Positions 1 to 5,756 of a stretch of 5,756 nt of DNA are shown here, piece by piece. Numbering within the stretch: the first letter of the stretch is position 1; every line of letters starts with the position of its first letter. The translations under genes were made by a program, and so were the position numbers. Source of the DNA: Acetobacteraceae bacterium (lineage in GTDB: Bacteria; Pseudomonadota; Alphaproteobacteria; Acetobacterales; Acetobacteraceae); contig JAFAHH010000873.1 in assembly GCA_019237355.1 (NCBI GenBank), positions 1-5,756 of the forward strand, in the 5' to 3' direction. A model generated the notes under the pieces. That model saw nothing but the letters and a program-made list of their open reading frames with translations. It was not told where the DNA came from and ran no database searches.

Positions 1-2071
1 GGGCGGGCTGGTCGGCGCGGGCCAGGTCGATCTTCGGGTTGCTGGGATCAAAGGTGCCCGCGTTGTCCACAGCCTTGATTTGGTGAGGCTCGAAGGCAAT
101 CCAGACCCGGTGCTGCTGAACCCCTTCGATTTTTTTGCCGCGGCGAGACCCATAATGACCCACATGGGTAATCCCGTCATACCCTTGTGCGGCTAAATGC
201 TTCTGGAGTCCCGACTTACTCAAGCCTCCTTGACGGACAACCTCTTCATAACTCGCGTGGGGTCGCTGAACCTCGTGGACATCGGGCTGAAAACTGATGT
301 TGTAAGGCCGCAGGGCCTTGCGAAATTCCGGGTGGGATTGATAGAGGCCCCAGAGCCGTTGCGGTTCGGCCGTCATCATTTGCTTCATTTGTTGCCAGGT
401 GAAATTCATCGACACGTTCGGTAACGATTCAAGCGCCGCGTGCATCTGTTGCCAGTGCTGATCGGTCGGCGTGACTGCCTCATCACTGACCAGCAGAATG
501 GGCCGTGTCTGTTTGATGCGAAACCGACTGCGCGCCGGCTCGGGAAGGTCTGCTGTAGCAATCTTGCCACGGTCAATGTCAAACGGCTTGCGGATGTTGA
601 GGTACACGCTAAAAACGTGTCCCTTGGGCCGTTCCACCCAGCCGGCAAACTGGTTGCCGAACTCTGCATTGAGAATGTGCTCACCCTTGGCAACGGCGAC
701 ACCGACGTTGCTCTCTGTTGAGTCAAGAATCATCGCTTCCAGCTGATGCAACTGGTATTGGCGAGACTCCAAATCTTCAGCCTGCCGCTGGAGCGATCGT
801 TGAGCGACACGGTCCTGAGTCAACCTCAATTCCTTCACTGTGTACTGCAGATCGGCCGCCACCTTCGCGGCTTTTTGCTTGAGCGCCGGCAGTAACTCGC
901 GGCGCACTCGTTCCACCGGCACGGCGAGTTTACCGCCAGCCCTGTCGACCAGGCCACTCCCGTGCTGCTTGTAGTCCTCCGCGATCGCCGCCGCGTCCGT
1001 AAAATAGAACCCTGGTCCATAGAACAGCTTTTCGCCCTTGGCGAGTTTGCTTTTCAAGAACTCGTCAAAGCGGTCCCAAGGGGTGCCGTGGTACACCACC
1101 TTGGGCATCAGGTTCTCAACGACGACCGAATGTTCCACCGGTGCCTGCTGCTGCGGCTCACCCGTTTCCGGGTCGATGACTTTGGACGCATGGGCCGCAT
1201 CGTGCTCCCAATCGCCGAACCAGGCACGAAACGCGGGAGCGCGGGTGCCAAGCTCCTGATACTCCTTGCGCAGCCGGGCTGCTTTCGCTTCCGGCGTCTC
1301 TGGCGCCGCTGCGGCCGGAGCTTGCTTGCCTTGTGCATCCTGACCTGGTTCCGGGCGCGGCCCCGGATCGTCCTCATGCTCGCCCTCGTGCTCGTGCCCG
1401 CCCGGCATTTCGTCCCGGTACAACACTCTCCCCGTGCGGTTGCTCTTCCAGCCCTTACCGCCGCGCGGTCCCGTGTACGGCGTCCACTCCCCGCCCGCGC
1501 TGCCGCCGCCCTGCGGGTCCAGGAAATTGGTTTGCCCGGCCGCGTCCTTTTTCTTCCGCGCGTACTGGTCCGCCTCTGGCTGGTAGGTGCCGTCCCACTC
1601 CAGCACCAACTCCCGCAGCTGCTCGGGATCCTTCACCGGCTCGGCCTCGCTCAGACTGAACGGGCCGCCGCCGCGATGGTAGTACAGGTCATGCCCGGGA
1701 CTATCATTCCGGTCGTCCACCACCACGACATGCTCCGCGATCTCTGGGGCCTCCACCTGGTCTGTCGTGCCGCCCTGCGGCAGCGTCACCAGGCAGATCC
1801 GGTGCAAAGAATCGTCATGCGGATCGGTGAGGTAGAGCCAGCCGCCGCGCGGCACCGCCCCCAGCACGTCCGCCAGGACGGCCGCGTTCTGGACGTTGAC
1901 GGGATCAGGCGGCGGCAAAGGCTCGGTCAGCTCGTTTGTGTTGTCCGATTCGGCCGCGTACTTCCCGACTGAGGCTGCCGCCAAGACTTCTTCCAGTTCG
2001 GCGTCGGTCACTGCCGTAGCATCCGTCAGACCGCTGAGAAAGGACCGAAACTCCTGCACTAGCGCTGTCAC
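1..2071 (-). CDS. Polyvalent-type protein with C-terminal ADP-ribosyltransferase-like domain, 3' end outside window
   Basis: GTG at 2071-2069 opens a frame of 690 codons that runs off the left edge without a stop. The start is chosen because AAGGGG lies 7 nt upstream and no in-frame ATG or better site is near. Residues 1-50 are helical; 58-150 look like a compact alpha/beta domain I do not recognise; 196-228 is the GPRGG cassette shared with the upstream gene; 230-270 is a Glu/Pro/Ala linker. Residues 283-685 form the ADP-ribosyltransferase-like domain: AWFGDW (283-288), YHGT (327-330), GFYFTD (354-359), YLNIRKPFDI (490-499), YDGI (631-634), FEPHQIK (660-666), NAGTFDP (670-676). This motif order is typical of phage polyvalent-protein transferases, which move ADP-ribose from NAD+ to a target; target and direction here are unknown. 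A coiled coil (about 386-450) interrupts the domain. It lies 11 nt behind the upstream gene and is probably co-translated. Confidence is high for the gene, good for the fold, low for activity. Confidence 0.88.
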   Translation of the reverse strand, partial: MTALVQEFRSFLSGLTDATAVTDAELEEVLAAASVGKYAAESDNTNELTEPLPPPDPVNVQNAAVLADVLGAVPRGGWLYLTDPHDDSLHRICLVTLPQGGTTDQVEAPEIAEHVVVVDDRNDSPGHDLYYHRGGGPFSLSEAEPVKDPEQLRELVLEWDGTYQPEADQYARKKKDAAGQTNFLDPQGGGSAGGEWTPYTGPRGGKGWKSNRTGRVLYRDEMPGGHEHEGEHEDDPGPRPEPGQDAQGKQAPAAAAPETPEAKAARLRKEYQELGTRAPAFRAWFGDWEHDAAHASKVIDPETGEPQQQAPVEHSVVVENLMPKVVYHGTPWDRFDEFLKSKLAKGEKLFYGPGFYFTDAAAIAEDYKQHGSGLVDRAGGKLAVPVERVRRELLPALKQKAAKVAADLQYTVKELRLTQDRVAQRSLQRQAEDLESRQYQLHQLEAMILDSTESNVGVAVAKGEHILNAEFGNQFAGWVERPKGHVFSVYLNIRKPFDIDRGKIATADLPEPARSRFRIKQTRPILLVSDEAVTPTDQHWQQMHAALESLPNVSMNFTWQQMKQMMTAEPQRLWGLYQSHPEFRKALRPYNISFQPDVHEVQRPHASYEEVVRQGGLSKSGLQKHLAAQGYDGITHVGHYGSRRGKKIEGVQQHRVWIAFEPHQIKAVDNAGTFDPSNPKIDLARADQPA
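61..840. other. Lower-GC stretch within the transferase-coding part
   Basis: Hand counts give about 432 G+C in 780 bases (about 55%). Sample lines at 1441-1620 give about 67-73%, and samples from the upstream gene 63-73%. Third codon positions here include many more A and T. The change is gradual between about 840 and 1140 (about 61%). It covers the coiled-coil insertion and the C-terminal motifs of the transferase domain. Confidence 0.6.
722..916 (-). other. Coiled-coil-rich insertion within the transferase domain (about residues 386-450)
   Basis: Between the GFYFTD motif (354-359) and YLNIRKPFDI (490-499) lie about 130 residues. The first part is rich in Lys, Gln, Glu, Arg, Leu and Ala with regular hydrophobic spacing and no Pro or Gly from about 396 to 450, as expected for a long helix or coiled coil. 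From my knowledge of the fold this gap is usually only a few tens of residues, so I read it as an insertion. It could mediate oligomerisation or partner binding. Confidence 0.6.
1388..1486 (-). repeat. GPRGG cassette, copy in the downstream gene (residues 196-228)
   Basis: Runs from W196 to H228 with WT..TGPRGG, W208, RTGR (212-215), YRD and MPGGHEH. It aligns without gaps to residues 115-147 of the upstream protein, with 21 of 33 positions identical by hand count. It sits just before an acidic, Pro-rich linker in both proteins, so it looks like a movable cassette between domains. Two Trp residues, fixed glycines and basic residues suggest a small beta-hairpin; the function is unknown. Confidence 0.75.
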
Positions 2072-2078
2072 ACTCGCA

Positions 2079-2084
2079 CCCCTT
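2079..2084 (-). promoter_or_regulatory. Ribosome binding site AAGGGG for the GTG-started gene
   Basis: The minus strand reads TTAAGGGGTGCGAGTGTG. AAGGGG is followed by a 7-nt spacer and the GTG at 2071. The site overlaps the TAA stop of the upstream gene (2085-2083), so ribosomes finishing that gene end on top of it. This favours translational coupling and settles the start: the other nearby GTG reads GTG-CGA-GTG-TGA and stops at once. Confidence 0.7.
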
Positions 2085-5000
2085 AACTGTGCCGTGAATA
2101 AATGGACAAGAATTTTTGAGCCAGCAACTCCATCTCCGATGCCAACCGCTCGTACTGCTTGGCGAGTTCGCTCCGTCTGAACGGTACTTCCTCCCCTTGC
2201 TCAACCCGATGTTGCTTCCATTCGCGCCGGTCCCGCTCGGCCGCCCCAAAGCCGGTCGTCGCCGGCACACGCTTCCTTCGTTCCTCTTCCCGCTGGTGCT
2301 CCGTCAACCGGTCGAACGCCTCGCTATACGCCTCATCTTCCGACAGCGGTTCTGGGTTGCCGCCGAGCAACAAGTCATACAGCCGGCCGGGTAAATCGTC
2401 TTCGTGCCCGTTGAATTCCTCCGGATACTTCGCCGCCACGCTCTGGGCCACGTCGTCCAGCCCGCGCACCGCGTCCGCATCAATGCCCCGGCTGGCGCGG
2501 GCCTTCAAGGTGTCCAGGCTGCCGTACCCCTGGCTCTCCGACAGCTGCCGCGCATCCTTGAGGAGCCGCGTCCGGTCCTTCTTGAACTCGCGATCGTGGG
2601 CCAAAATCTCCGCCGCCAACTGGTGTAGGTGCTCGCCCTTCAGCCCCGACTTCCTTGCTTTCTTCGCCCAGATGGCCCGTTCATAAGCCCGGCTCTGGGC
2701 CAGCTGCTGCCGGTGCGACGGCTCCGGGGACTCGGCTTCCGACTCCGGCTCATCGAACACTTTGCCGGTATGGGCTACCACCGCCGGCCCGTGCCGTGGC
2801 TGGTGGAGGTTGACGTGCCCGGATTGCTGCAATTCGTGCAATGCCTCGTGCAAGGGCGAGCCCGGCTCGTGCTTGTCGCCGGTCAGGCGCTGCAAGGTGC
2901 CCACGTCAGCCTCGCCCGTGTCCAGGTGCTGTAGCAGTTGCTTTTTCAGGTGATGGTGCTGGGACGGCTTGGACCGTGCGTCGCCCTTCTCCGACAACGC
3001 AGCGATTTTCTTCCCGGTGAACTTAGGGTGCCCCTTGGCAATCCTTCCGTCCTTGCCGATACATACAGGACTGCCGCCGCTGCGCTTGCCGCCGTGGCCC
3101 TCGTGGGCACCGATCGTGATCCAGGTACACGAACCGGAACCACTGGACTTGCTCCGCTCATAACCCTCTGGATCTTCACGCCGCCCAAACCGGTCAAACA
3201 GGCCGCGATTGGGGACCGTGTTACCGCCGAAGAAGCCCGGCGCGGATACCGGGGGCTTAGGCTTGACGGGCACAGCTTCCCCTGGGTCCGGCTGTGCCTG
3301 GTCGGTCGGTTGTCGGTCGAACCACTCGGCGAAGCTCAGGCCGTGTTTCGGACCGCCCAGCGTGCGCGACTCGTTCCATTCCTTCTGCCACGAGGCACGA
3401 GGCTTGGTCACCGTGTAGCCGTGCGGAGACTGAATGGTCACAGGATCATGCGGACCGGTCAGGTAAGAACCGACGTTCGCCAGCGCCCGTCCGAAGGACT
3501 TCACCCGCATCTTTCCACGATTGACCGGATCAATGACGGTCAGCCCTTCATCCGGCGCCAGAGATACCTGGCCGTCCTTGCCCACCTTCAGCCGGGCCAA
3601 CTCGTCGGGGTGAACCCGGGCGCCGTTGGCCAGGGTGACGTAATGCCGAATGGGCCGGCCGGTGGCGTCACTCAAGATAAAGGCATCCGGCGTGTACTCG
3701 TGGCCGTAAATGGGGTCGCCGTGGACGGTCTGCCCTTTCTCGACCCTGGGAACTTTCACGTCGCGGTAGCGGTCACTCACCGAGAGCTTGCCCTGGCGTT
3801 GCAGCTGCAAGGCGGCCCGGAGATCGTCGCCGCGCACTTCGGTCTTGCCGGTGAGCGGTTGGCCAGCGTCCGGCGATGGAGCCTCGTTGAAGAGAGATGG
3901 TCGCTCGGTGGCTGGGGCTGCAGCCGGGGAAGCAACCGGAGTTGATGCCGGCGCCTGAACATGCTGTGTCTGATCGGCCGGACCCACGGACCCCAGAGCC
4001 TTCCCAGACGCCACCGGCAGCAACTCCGGGCGCGGGTGATCCTCCGGCATCCTGGGCCAACCACTGAAGCGGTAGCGCTGCACCTGGTTGGCGTGCAGCA
4101 GCACCGCCCGAAACGCCTCCGGGGTCAGGCCAGTCTGCGGTGCGATCTCGGCATAGAGATCGGCCAGCGGGATATTCGCACCCTTGGCCTGGAAGTGCCG
4201 GACCACGGCCGCATCGATGGCAGCCAAGGACCGGTTGAGCGTGTCAGTACCGGGCAGGTGGGCCAAGTCGCCGCGCGGGTCGGGGGTGCCGGTTTCCCGA
4301 CCGTGAGCGATCGCCCGCAGCAGTTCGTTGGCTTGCCGGTTATGGTCGGCCGGATCAGTAGTTGCAGCCGTTGCTGGTTCGCCGCCCGCCAGCAGTTCCT
4401 GAACCTCCGCATCCGTTTTGCCGCGTGCCTCTTCCTTGTGAGTCAAACCGGCCAGCATGCGCCGCTGGGCCGGACTCATGGCGGCCACTTCGTCCGGACG
4501 GTAGCCGTGAGTCGCCGCCTTTGCTTTTGGTGGCGCCCACACCTTGCCCCCGCGTGGTCCCGTCCGCACCAGCGTCCAATCCGGGCTCGGCGGCGTCGGC
4601 CCGTGGTACTCGGCGGCGAACCGCTCCGGGACGTTGGCAGTTGGCGTCATGGTCCGTAAGGGCTGCGACGCGATCGCCCGTGAGGCGGCCGGCCGTCGCA
4701 TGTCACCCTGGTAGAGGATCCACGCCTCCGTCGCTTCCTGGCGCTGCTCCGGCGTGCGGGCAGCGCCTAAGAAGTGTTTCTCAAGGATTTGCAACTGTTG
4801 CTCAGCTTTCCCGTCGCTCATCGCCTCCGAAGGGACATCGCTATAGAACGCATGTTCAATCATGTGGAGATCAAGACCGGCATTGCGTTTGATCTCAGGG
4901 TAGGCGTCCTCGCCGCTACGCCAAAGGGTATGCGTGGCGTCGTTGATGTCGTCTTTCAGGTAGTCCAACACCTGCGCGGCAAAGATCCGTGCCCGGTTCT

Positions 5001-5756
5001 TGAGGCCCTCAAACTTCTCGACAGGCTTGCCGGTCAGTTGGGCCAACTCTGCCGCCGCGGCGGTCGCCGCCTGGAGGCAGGCGCCCTTGAACTCCGTGCT
5101 CAAGCCGCGCCAGACCTCCCGCAGTTGCTGCTGCTTTTGCCGCGGCTTCAGGTCGGACGTCAACAGGCCAATAATCTGCTCATTGGCCGCAGCGATCTGG
5201 CCCAGCGCGGGGTGAGTTTCAGCCGCATGTTTGTGCTCGTGTACCCACTGCAAATCTCCCGTGGGCGGTCGGTGGTAGCCCGGCTCCGGCTCGTCGGCGC
5301 CCGCATGGTCATGCTCACCTGGCATCGTGTCGCGGTACACCTTGCGACCGGTGCGACTGCTCACCCAATAGCTGGCGCCGCGCGGCCCCGTCTGTCGCGT
5401 CCACTCATTCCCGCCTTCTCCAGCTGCAAACCGTGCCGGCCGCTCCCGCCGCTGCTGCCTTCCCTTTCCATCCACCGGCGGCATCGTCTCCACCCCCGGC
5501 AGCACAAACAACCGCCCTCCATCAATGGGTTCCTGGGCAATCCCCAGCACCCCGTGCATGTCCAGCCCTTCCACCCGCCCGCGCCACTCCACCGCCATCG
5601 GCCACTTGGCCCCAATCAACCCGGGCACTTTCTGTGTGGCCTTCTCTCCGAGATAGACCGTCAGGAAATTCTCGGCCGCATCCCCGTAGCCGCCCAGGCC
5701 CCACGATTCCACCCGGTCCGACTGGCTAATCCCGATGAGCCGCATCTTCGAGTGCC
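2083..5756 (-). CDS. Giant modular phage/polyvalent-type protein, 5' end probably outside window
   Basis: The frame is open from the right edge to a TAA at 2085-2083. The first in-window ATG (5745-5743) gives 1220 residues, but it has no clear ribosome binding site and the frame continues upstream as T-S-K, so the true start is probably outside. Numbering here is from that Met. Order of parts: 1-110 unrecognised; 115-147 GPRGG cassette ending in MPGEHDH; 165-350 alpha-helical, no known family; 390-403 shortened cassette; about 499-575 winged-helix-like; 590-632 Ala/Pro linker; 635-810 globular, unrecognised; 812-845 Pro-rich linker; 872-916 TWITIG/GGSPV cassette; about 929-993 second winged-helix-like segment; 1011-1220 charged helices. 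There is no signal peptide or membrane segment. I recognise no enzyme. The mosaic plan and the ADP-ribosyltransferase neighbour suggest a phage or integrated-element polyvalent/head-associated protein; this is inference. The reading frame is well supported; the function is not. Confidence 0.85.
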   Translation of the reverse strand, partial: HSKMRLIGISQSDRVESWGLGGYGDAAENFLTVYLGEKATQKVPGLIGAKWPMAVEWRGRVEGLDMHGVLGIAQEPIDGGRLFVLPGVETMPPVDGKGRQQRRERPARFAAGEGGNEWTRQTGPRGASYWVSSRTGRKVYRDTMPGEHDHAGADEPEPGYHRPPTGDLQWVHEHKHAAETHPALGQIAAANEQIIGLLTSDLKPRQKQQQLREVWRGLSTEFKGACLQAATAAAAELAQLTGKPVEKFEGLKNRARIFAAQVLDYLKDDINDATHTLWRSGEDAYPEIKRNAGLDLHMIEHAFYSDVPSEAMSDGKAEQQLQILEKHFLGAARTPEQRQEATEAWILYQGDMRRPAASRAIASQPLRTMTPTANVPERFAAEYHGPTPPSPDWTLVRTGPRGGKVWAPPKAKAATHGYRPDEVAAMSPAQRRMLAGLTHKEEARGKTDAEVQELLAGGEPATAATTDPADHNRQANELLRAIAHGRETGTPDPRGDLAHLPGTDTLNRSLAAIDAAVVRHFQAKGANIPLADLYAEIAPQTGLTPEAFRAVLLHANQVQRYRFSGWPRMPEDHPRPELLPVASGKALGSVGPADQTQHVQAPASTPVASPAAAPATERPSLFNEAPSPDAGQPLTGKTEVRGDDLRAALQLQRQGKLSVSDRYRDVKVPRVEKGQTVHGDPIYGHEYTPDAFILSDATGRPIRHYVTLANGARVHPDELARLKVGKDGQVSLAPDEGLTVIDPVNRGKMRVKSFGRALANVGSYLTGPHDPVTIQSPHGYTVTKPRASWQKEWNESRTLGGPKHGLSFAEWFDRQPTDQAQPDPGEAVPVKPKPPVSAPGFFGGNTVPNRGLFDRFGRREDPEGYERSKSSGSGSCTWITIGAHEGHGGKRSGGSPVCIGKDGRIAKGHPKFTGKKIAALSEKGDARSKPSQHHHLKKQLLQHLDTGEADVGTLQRLTGDKHEPGSPLHEALHELQQSGHVNLHQPRHGPAVVAHTGKVFDEPESEAESPEPSHRQQLAQSRAYERAIWAKKARKSGLKGEHLHQLAAEILAHDREFKKDRTRLLKDARQLSESQGYGSLDTLKARASRGIDADAVRGLDDVAQSVAAKYPEEFNGHEDDLPGRLYDLLLGGNPEPLSEDEAYSEAFDRLTEHQREEERRKRVPATTGFGAAERDRREWKQHRVEQGEEVPFRRSELAKQYERLASEMELLAQKFLSIYSRHS
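2767..2961 (-). other. Winged-helix-like segment 2 (about residues 929-993 of the upstream gene)
   Basis: HLKKQLLQHL (932-941), DVGTLQRLTGD (947-957), SPLHEALHELQQSGHVNL (963-980) and HGPAVVAH (985-992) follow the layout helix, helix, recognition helix 'L..L...G.V', then a wing hairpin. This is a textbook winged-helix spacing of about 60 residues. Segments 1 and 2 are not obviously copies of each other. A histidine run (930-932) precedes it. DNA or RNA binding is an inference. Confidence 0.5.
2998..3132 (-). other. Gly-rich TWITIG/GGSPV cassette (residues 872-916 of the upstream gene)
   Basis: TWITIGAHEG (874-883), GGKRSGGSPV (885-894), IGKDGRI (896-902), KGHPKFTGKKI (904-914). It is a short Gly-, Lys- and His-rich block preceded by a Ser/Gly linker (865-872), with the single Cys pair C873 and C895. 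I recall similar 'W.TIG...GGSPV.I..G.I.KG' blocks in large phage-type proteins, but I cannot name a family. It may be a second kind of linking cassette beside the GPRGG one. Confidence 0.45.
4021..4251 (-). other. Winged-helix-like segment 1 (about residues 499-575 of the upstream gene)
   Basis: The order is a helix (about 507-520), a short turn, IPLADLYAEI (525-534), GLTPEAFRAVLL (539-550), then QRYRF...WPRMPEDHP (556-571) where a wing would lie. Helix, LADLY helix, 'LTPEAFR' recognition-like helix and a following beta part are the layout of winged helix-turn-helix domains. This is prediction by eye; it could also be a protein-protein interaction domain. Confidence 0.45.
4537..4578 (-). repeat. 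Shortened GPRGG cassette (residues 390-403 of the upstream gene)
   Basis: W390-T391, then T395-GPRGG (396-400), K401 and W403. This matches the first half of the other two cassettes with one extra residue between W and TGPRGG. The second half (RTGR.xYRD.MPG) is absent and is replaced by a Lys/Ala/Pro stretch. It may be a decayed copy or a minimal version. Confidence 0.6.
5305..5403 (-). repeat. GPRGG cassette, first copy in the upstream gene (residues 115-147)
   Basis: Runs from W115 to H147: WT..TGPRG, W127, RTGR (131-134), YRD and MPGEHDH, followed by an acidic stretch (DEPEPG). It is the full-length partner of the copy in the downstream gene. The second Gly of GPRGG is Ala here. Conservation is clear at protein level; I did not check for a long DNA-level match. 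Confidence 0.75.

Larger units (their letters stand above)
17..1225 (-). other. ADP-ribosyltransferase-like domain (residues 283-685 of the downstream gene)
   Basis: Seen directly: a WFGDW lead-in, then VVYHGT with H328, GFYFTD with Y356, VYLNIRKPFDI, YDGI, and FEPHQIKAVDNAGTFDP near the C terminus. In the H-Y-E group of ADP-ribosyltransferases (PARP and diphtheria-toxin type) the His and Tyr bind NAD+. The lead-in 'F..WFGDW ... VVYHGT' and the closing 'QIK...N.GTFDP' are the pattern I know from polyvalent-protein members of this fold. Aligning Q664-I665 with Q996-V997 of human PARP1 places V656 where PARP1 has catalytic Glu988. Activity is therefore uncertain, although the binding motifs look intact. 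This is assignment by eye, not by profile search. Confidence 0.8.

Noticed and set aside
129..135. Run of seven T (A7 on the coding strand) considered as a terminator or frameshift site
   Set aside because: No GC-rich hairpin precedes it on the relevant strand. In frame it reads GGC AAA AAA ATC, which is not a standard -1 slippery heptamer, and conserved motifs continue in the same frame on both sides.
962..1972. Plus-strand open frame of 336 codons
   Set aside because: It lies entirely antisense to the transferase gene, is Arg/Leu/Val-rich as expected for the shadow of a GC-rich gene, has no recognisable motif, and the minus frame here carries clear conserved motifs.
1905..2270. Minus-strand ATG frame of 121 codons spanning the junction of the two genes
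   Set aside because: Overlaps the end of one gene and the start of the other in a different frame; Arg/Ser/Gly-rich with no motif. The GTG frame with its ribosome binding site explains the junction.
3651..3662. GGCCGGCC palindrome (another lies near 4688)
   Set aside because: Short palindromes of this kind are expected by chance in DNA of this GC content and fall inside coding sequence.
2938..3945. Plus-strand open frame of 335 codons
   Set aside because: Antisense shadow within the giant gene; composition dominated by Arg, Leu, Gly and Val, with no domain.
3961..4659. Plus-strand open frame of 232 codons
   Set aside because: Antisense shadow in high-GC DNA; no ribosome binding site or motif noticed.
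5743..5745. ATG as the true start of the giant gene
   Set aside because: No convincing ribosome binding site precedes it (GAAG directly abuts it) and the frame is open to the window edge. It is used only as a numbering origin.

Overview
The window holds two long genes, both on the minus strand and both cut or probably cut by the window edges. The DNA is GC-rich: hand counts of sample 60-base lines give about 63-73% over most of the window. I see no RNA gene, CRISPR array, insertion sequence or intergenic promoter; nearly every base is coding. The remaining open frames on either strand are shadows of these two genes.

Right-hand and upstream gene (5756 down to 2083): a giant mosaic protein of at least 1220 residues. 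It is built from an unrecognised N-terminal part, a short Trp/Gly-rich 'GPRGG' cassette, a long alpha-helical part, a shortened second cassette, a winged-helix-like segment, Ala/Pro linkers, an unrecognised globular part, a Gly-rich 'TWITIG...GGSPV' cassette, a second winged-helix-like segment and a charged helical C terminus. No catalytic domain is recognisable.

Left-hand and downstream gene (2071 down to the left edge): 690 residues are visible and there is no stop in the window. It starts with GTG 11 nt after the upstream stop, and its Shine-Dalgarno sequence overlaps that stop, so the pair is very likely one transcript with coupled translation. Its C-terminal half is an ADP-ribosyltransferase-like domain of the kind found in phage polyvalent proteins and MuF-linked effectors: an AWFGDW lead-in, YHGT, GFYFTD, YLNIRKPFDI, YDGI, and a FEPHQIK...NAGTFDP ending. 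The domain is unusual in three ways: a coiled-coil-rich insertion of about 130 residues, a Val where PARP1 has its catalytic Glu, and a drop to about 55% GC in the coding DNA.

Both proteins carry the same 33-residue cassette (21 of 33 positions identical, no gaps), which ties them together as parts of one modular system. The likeliest reading is a prophage, phage or integrated-element locus for large virion-associated or polyvalent effector proteins. The GC-rich, low-complexity mosaic style and the GPRGG cassettes remind me of planctomycete (Gemmata-type) elements, but this taxonomic guess rests on memory of family style and is weak.
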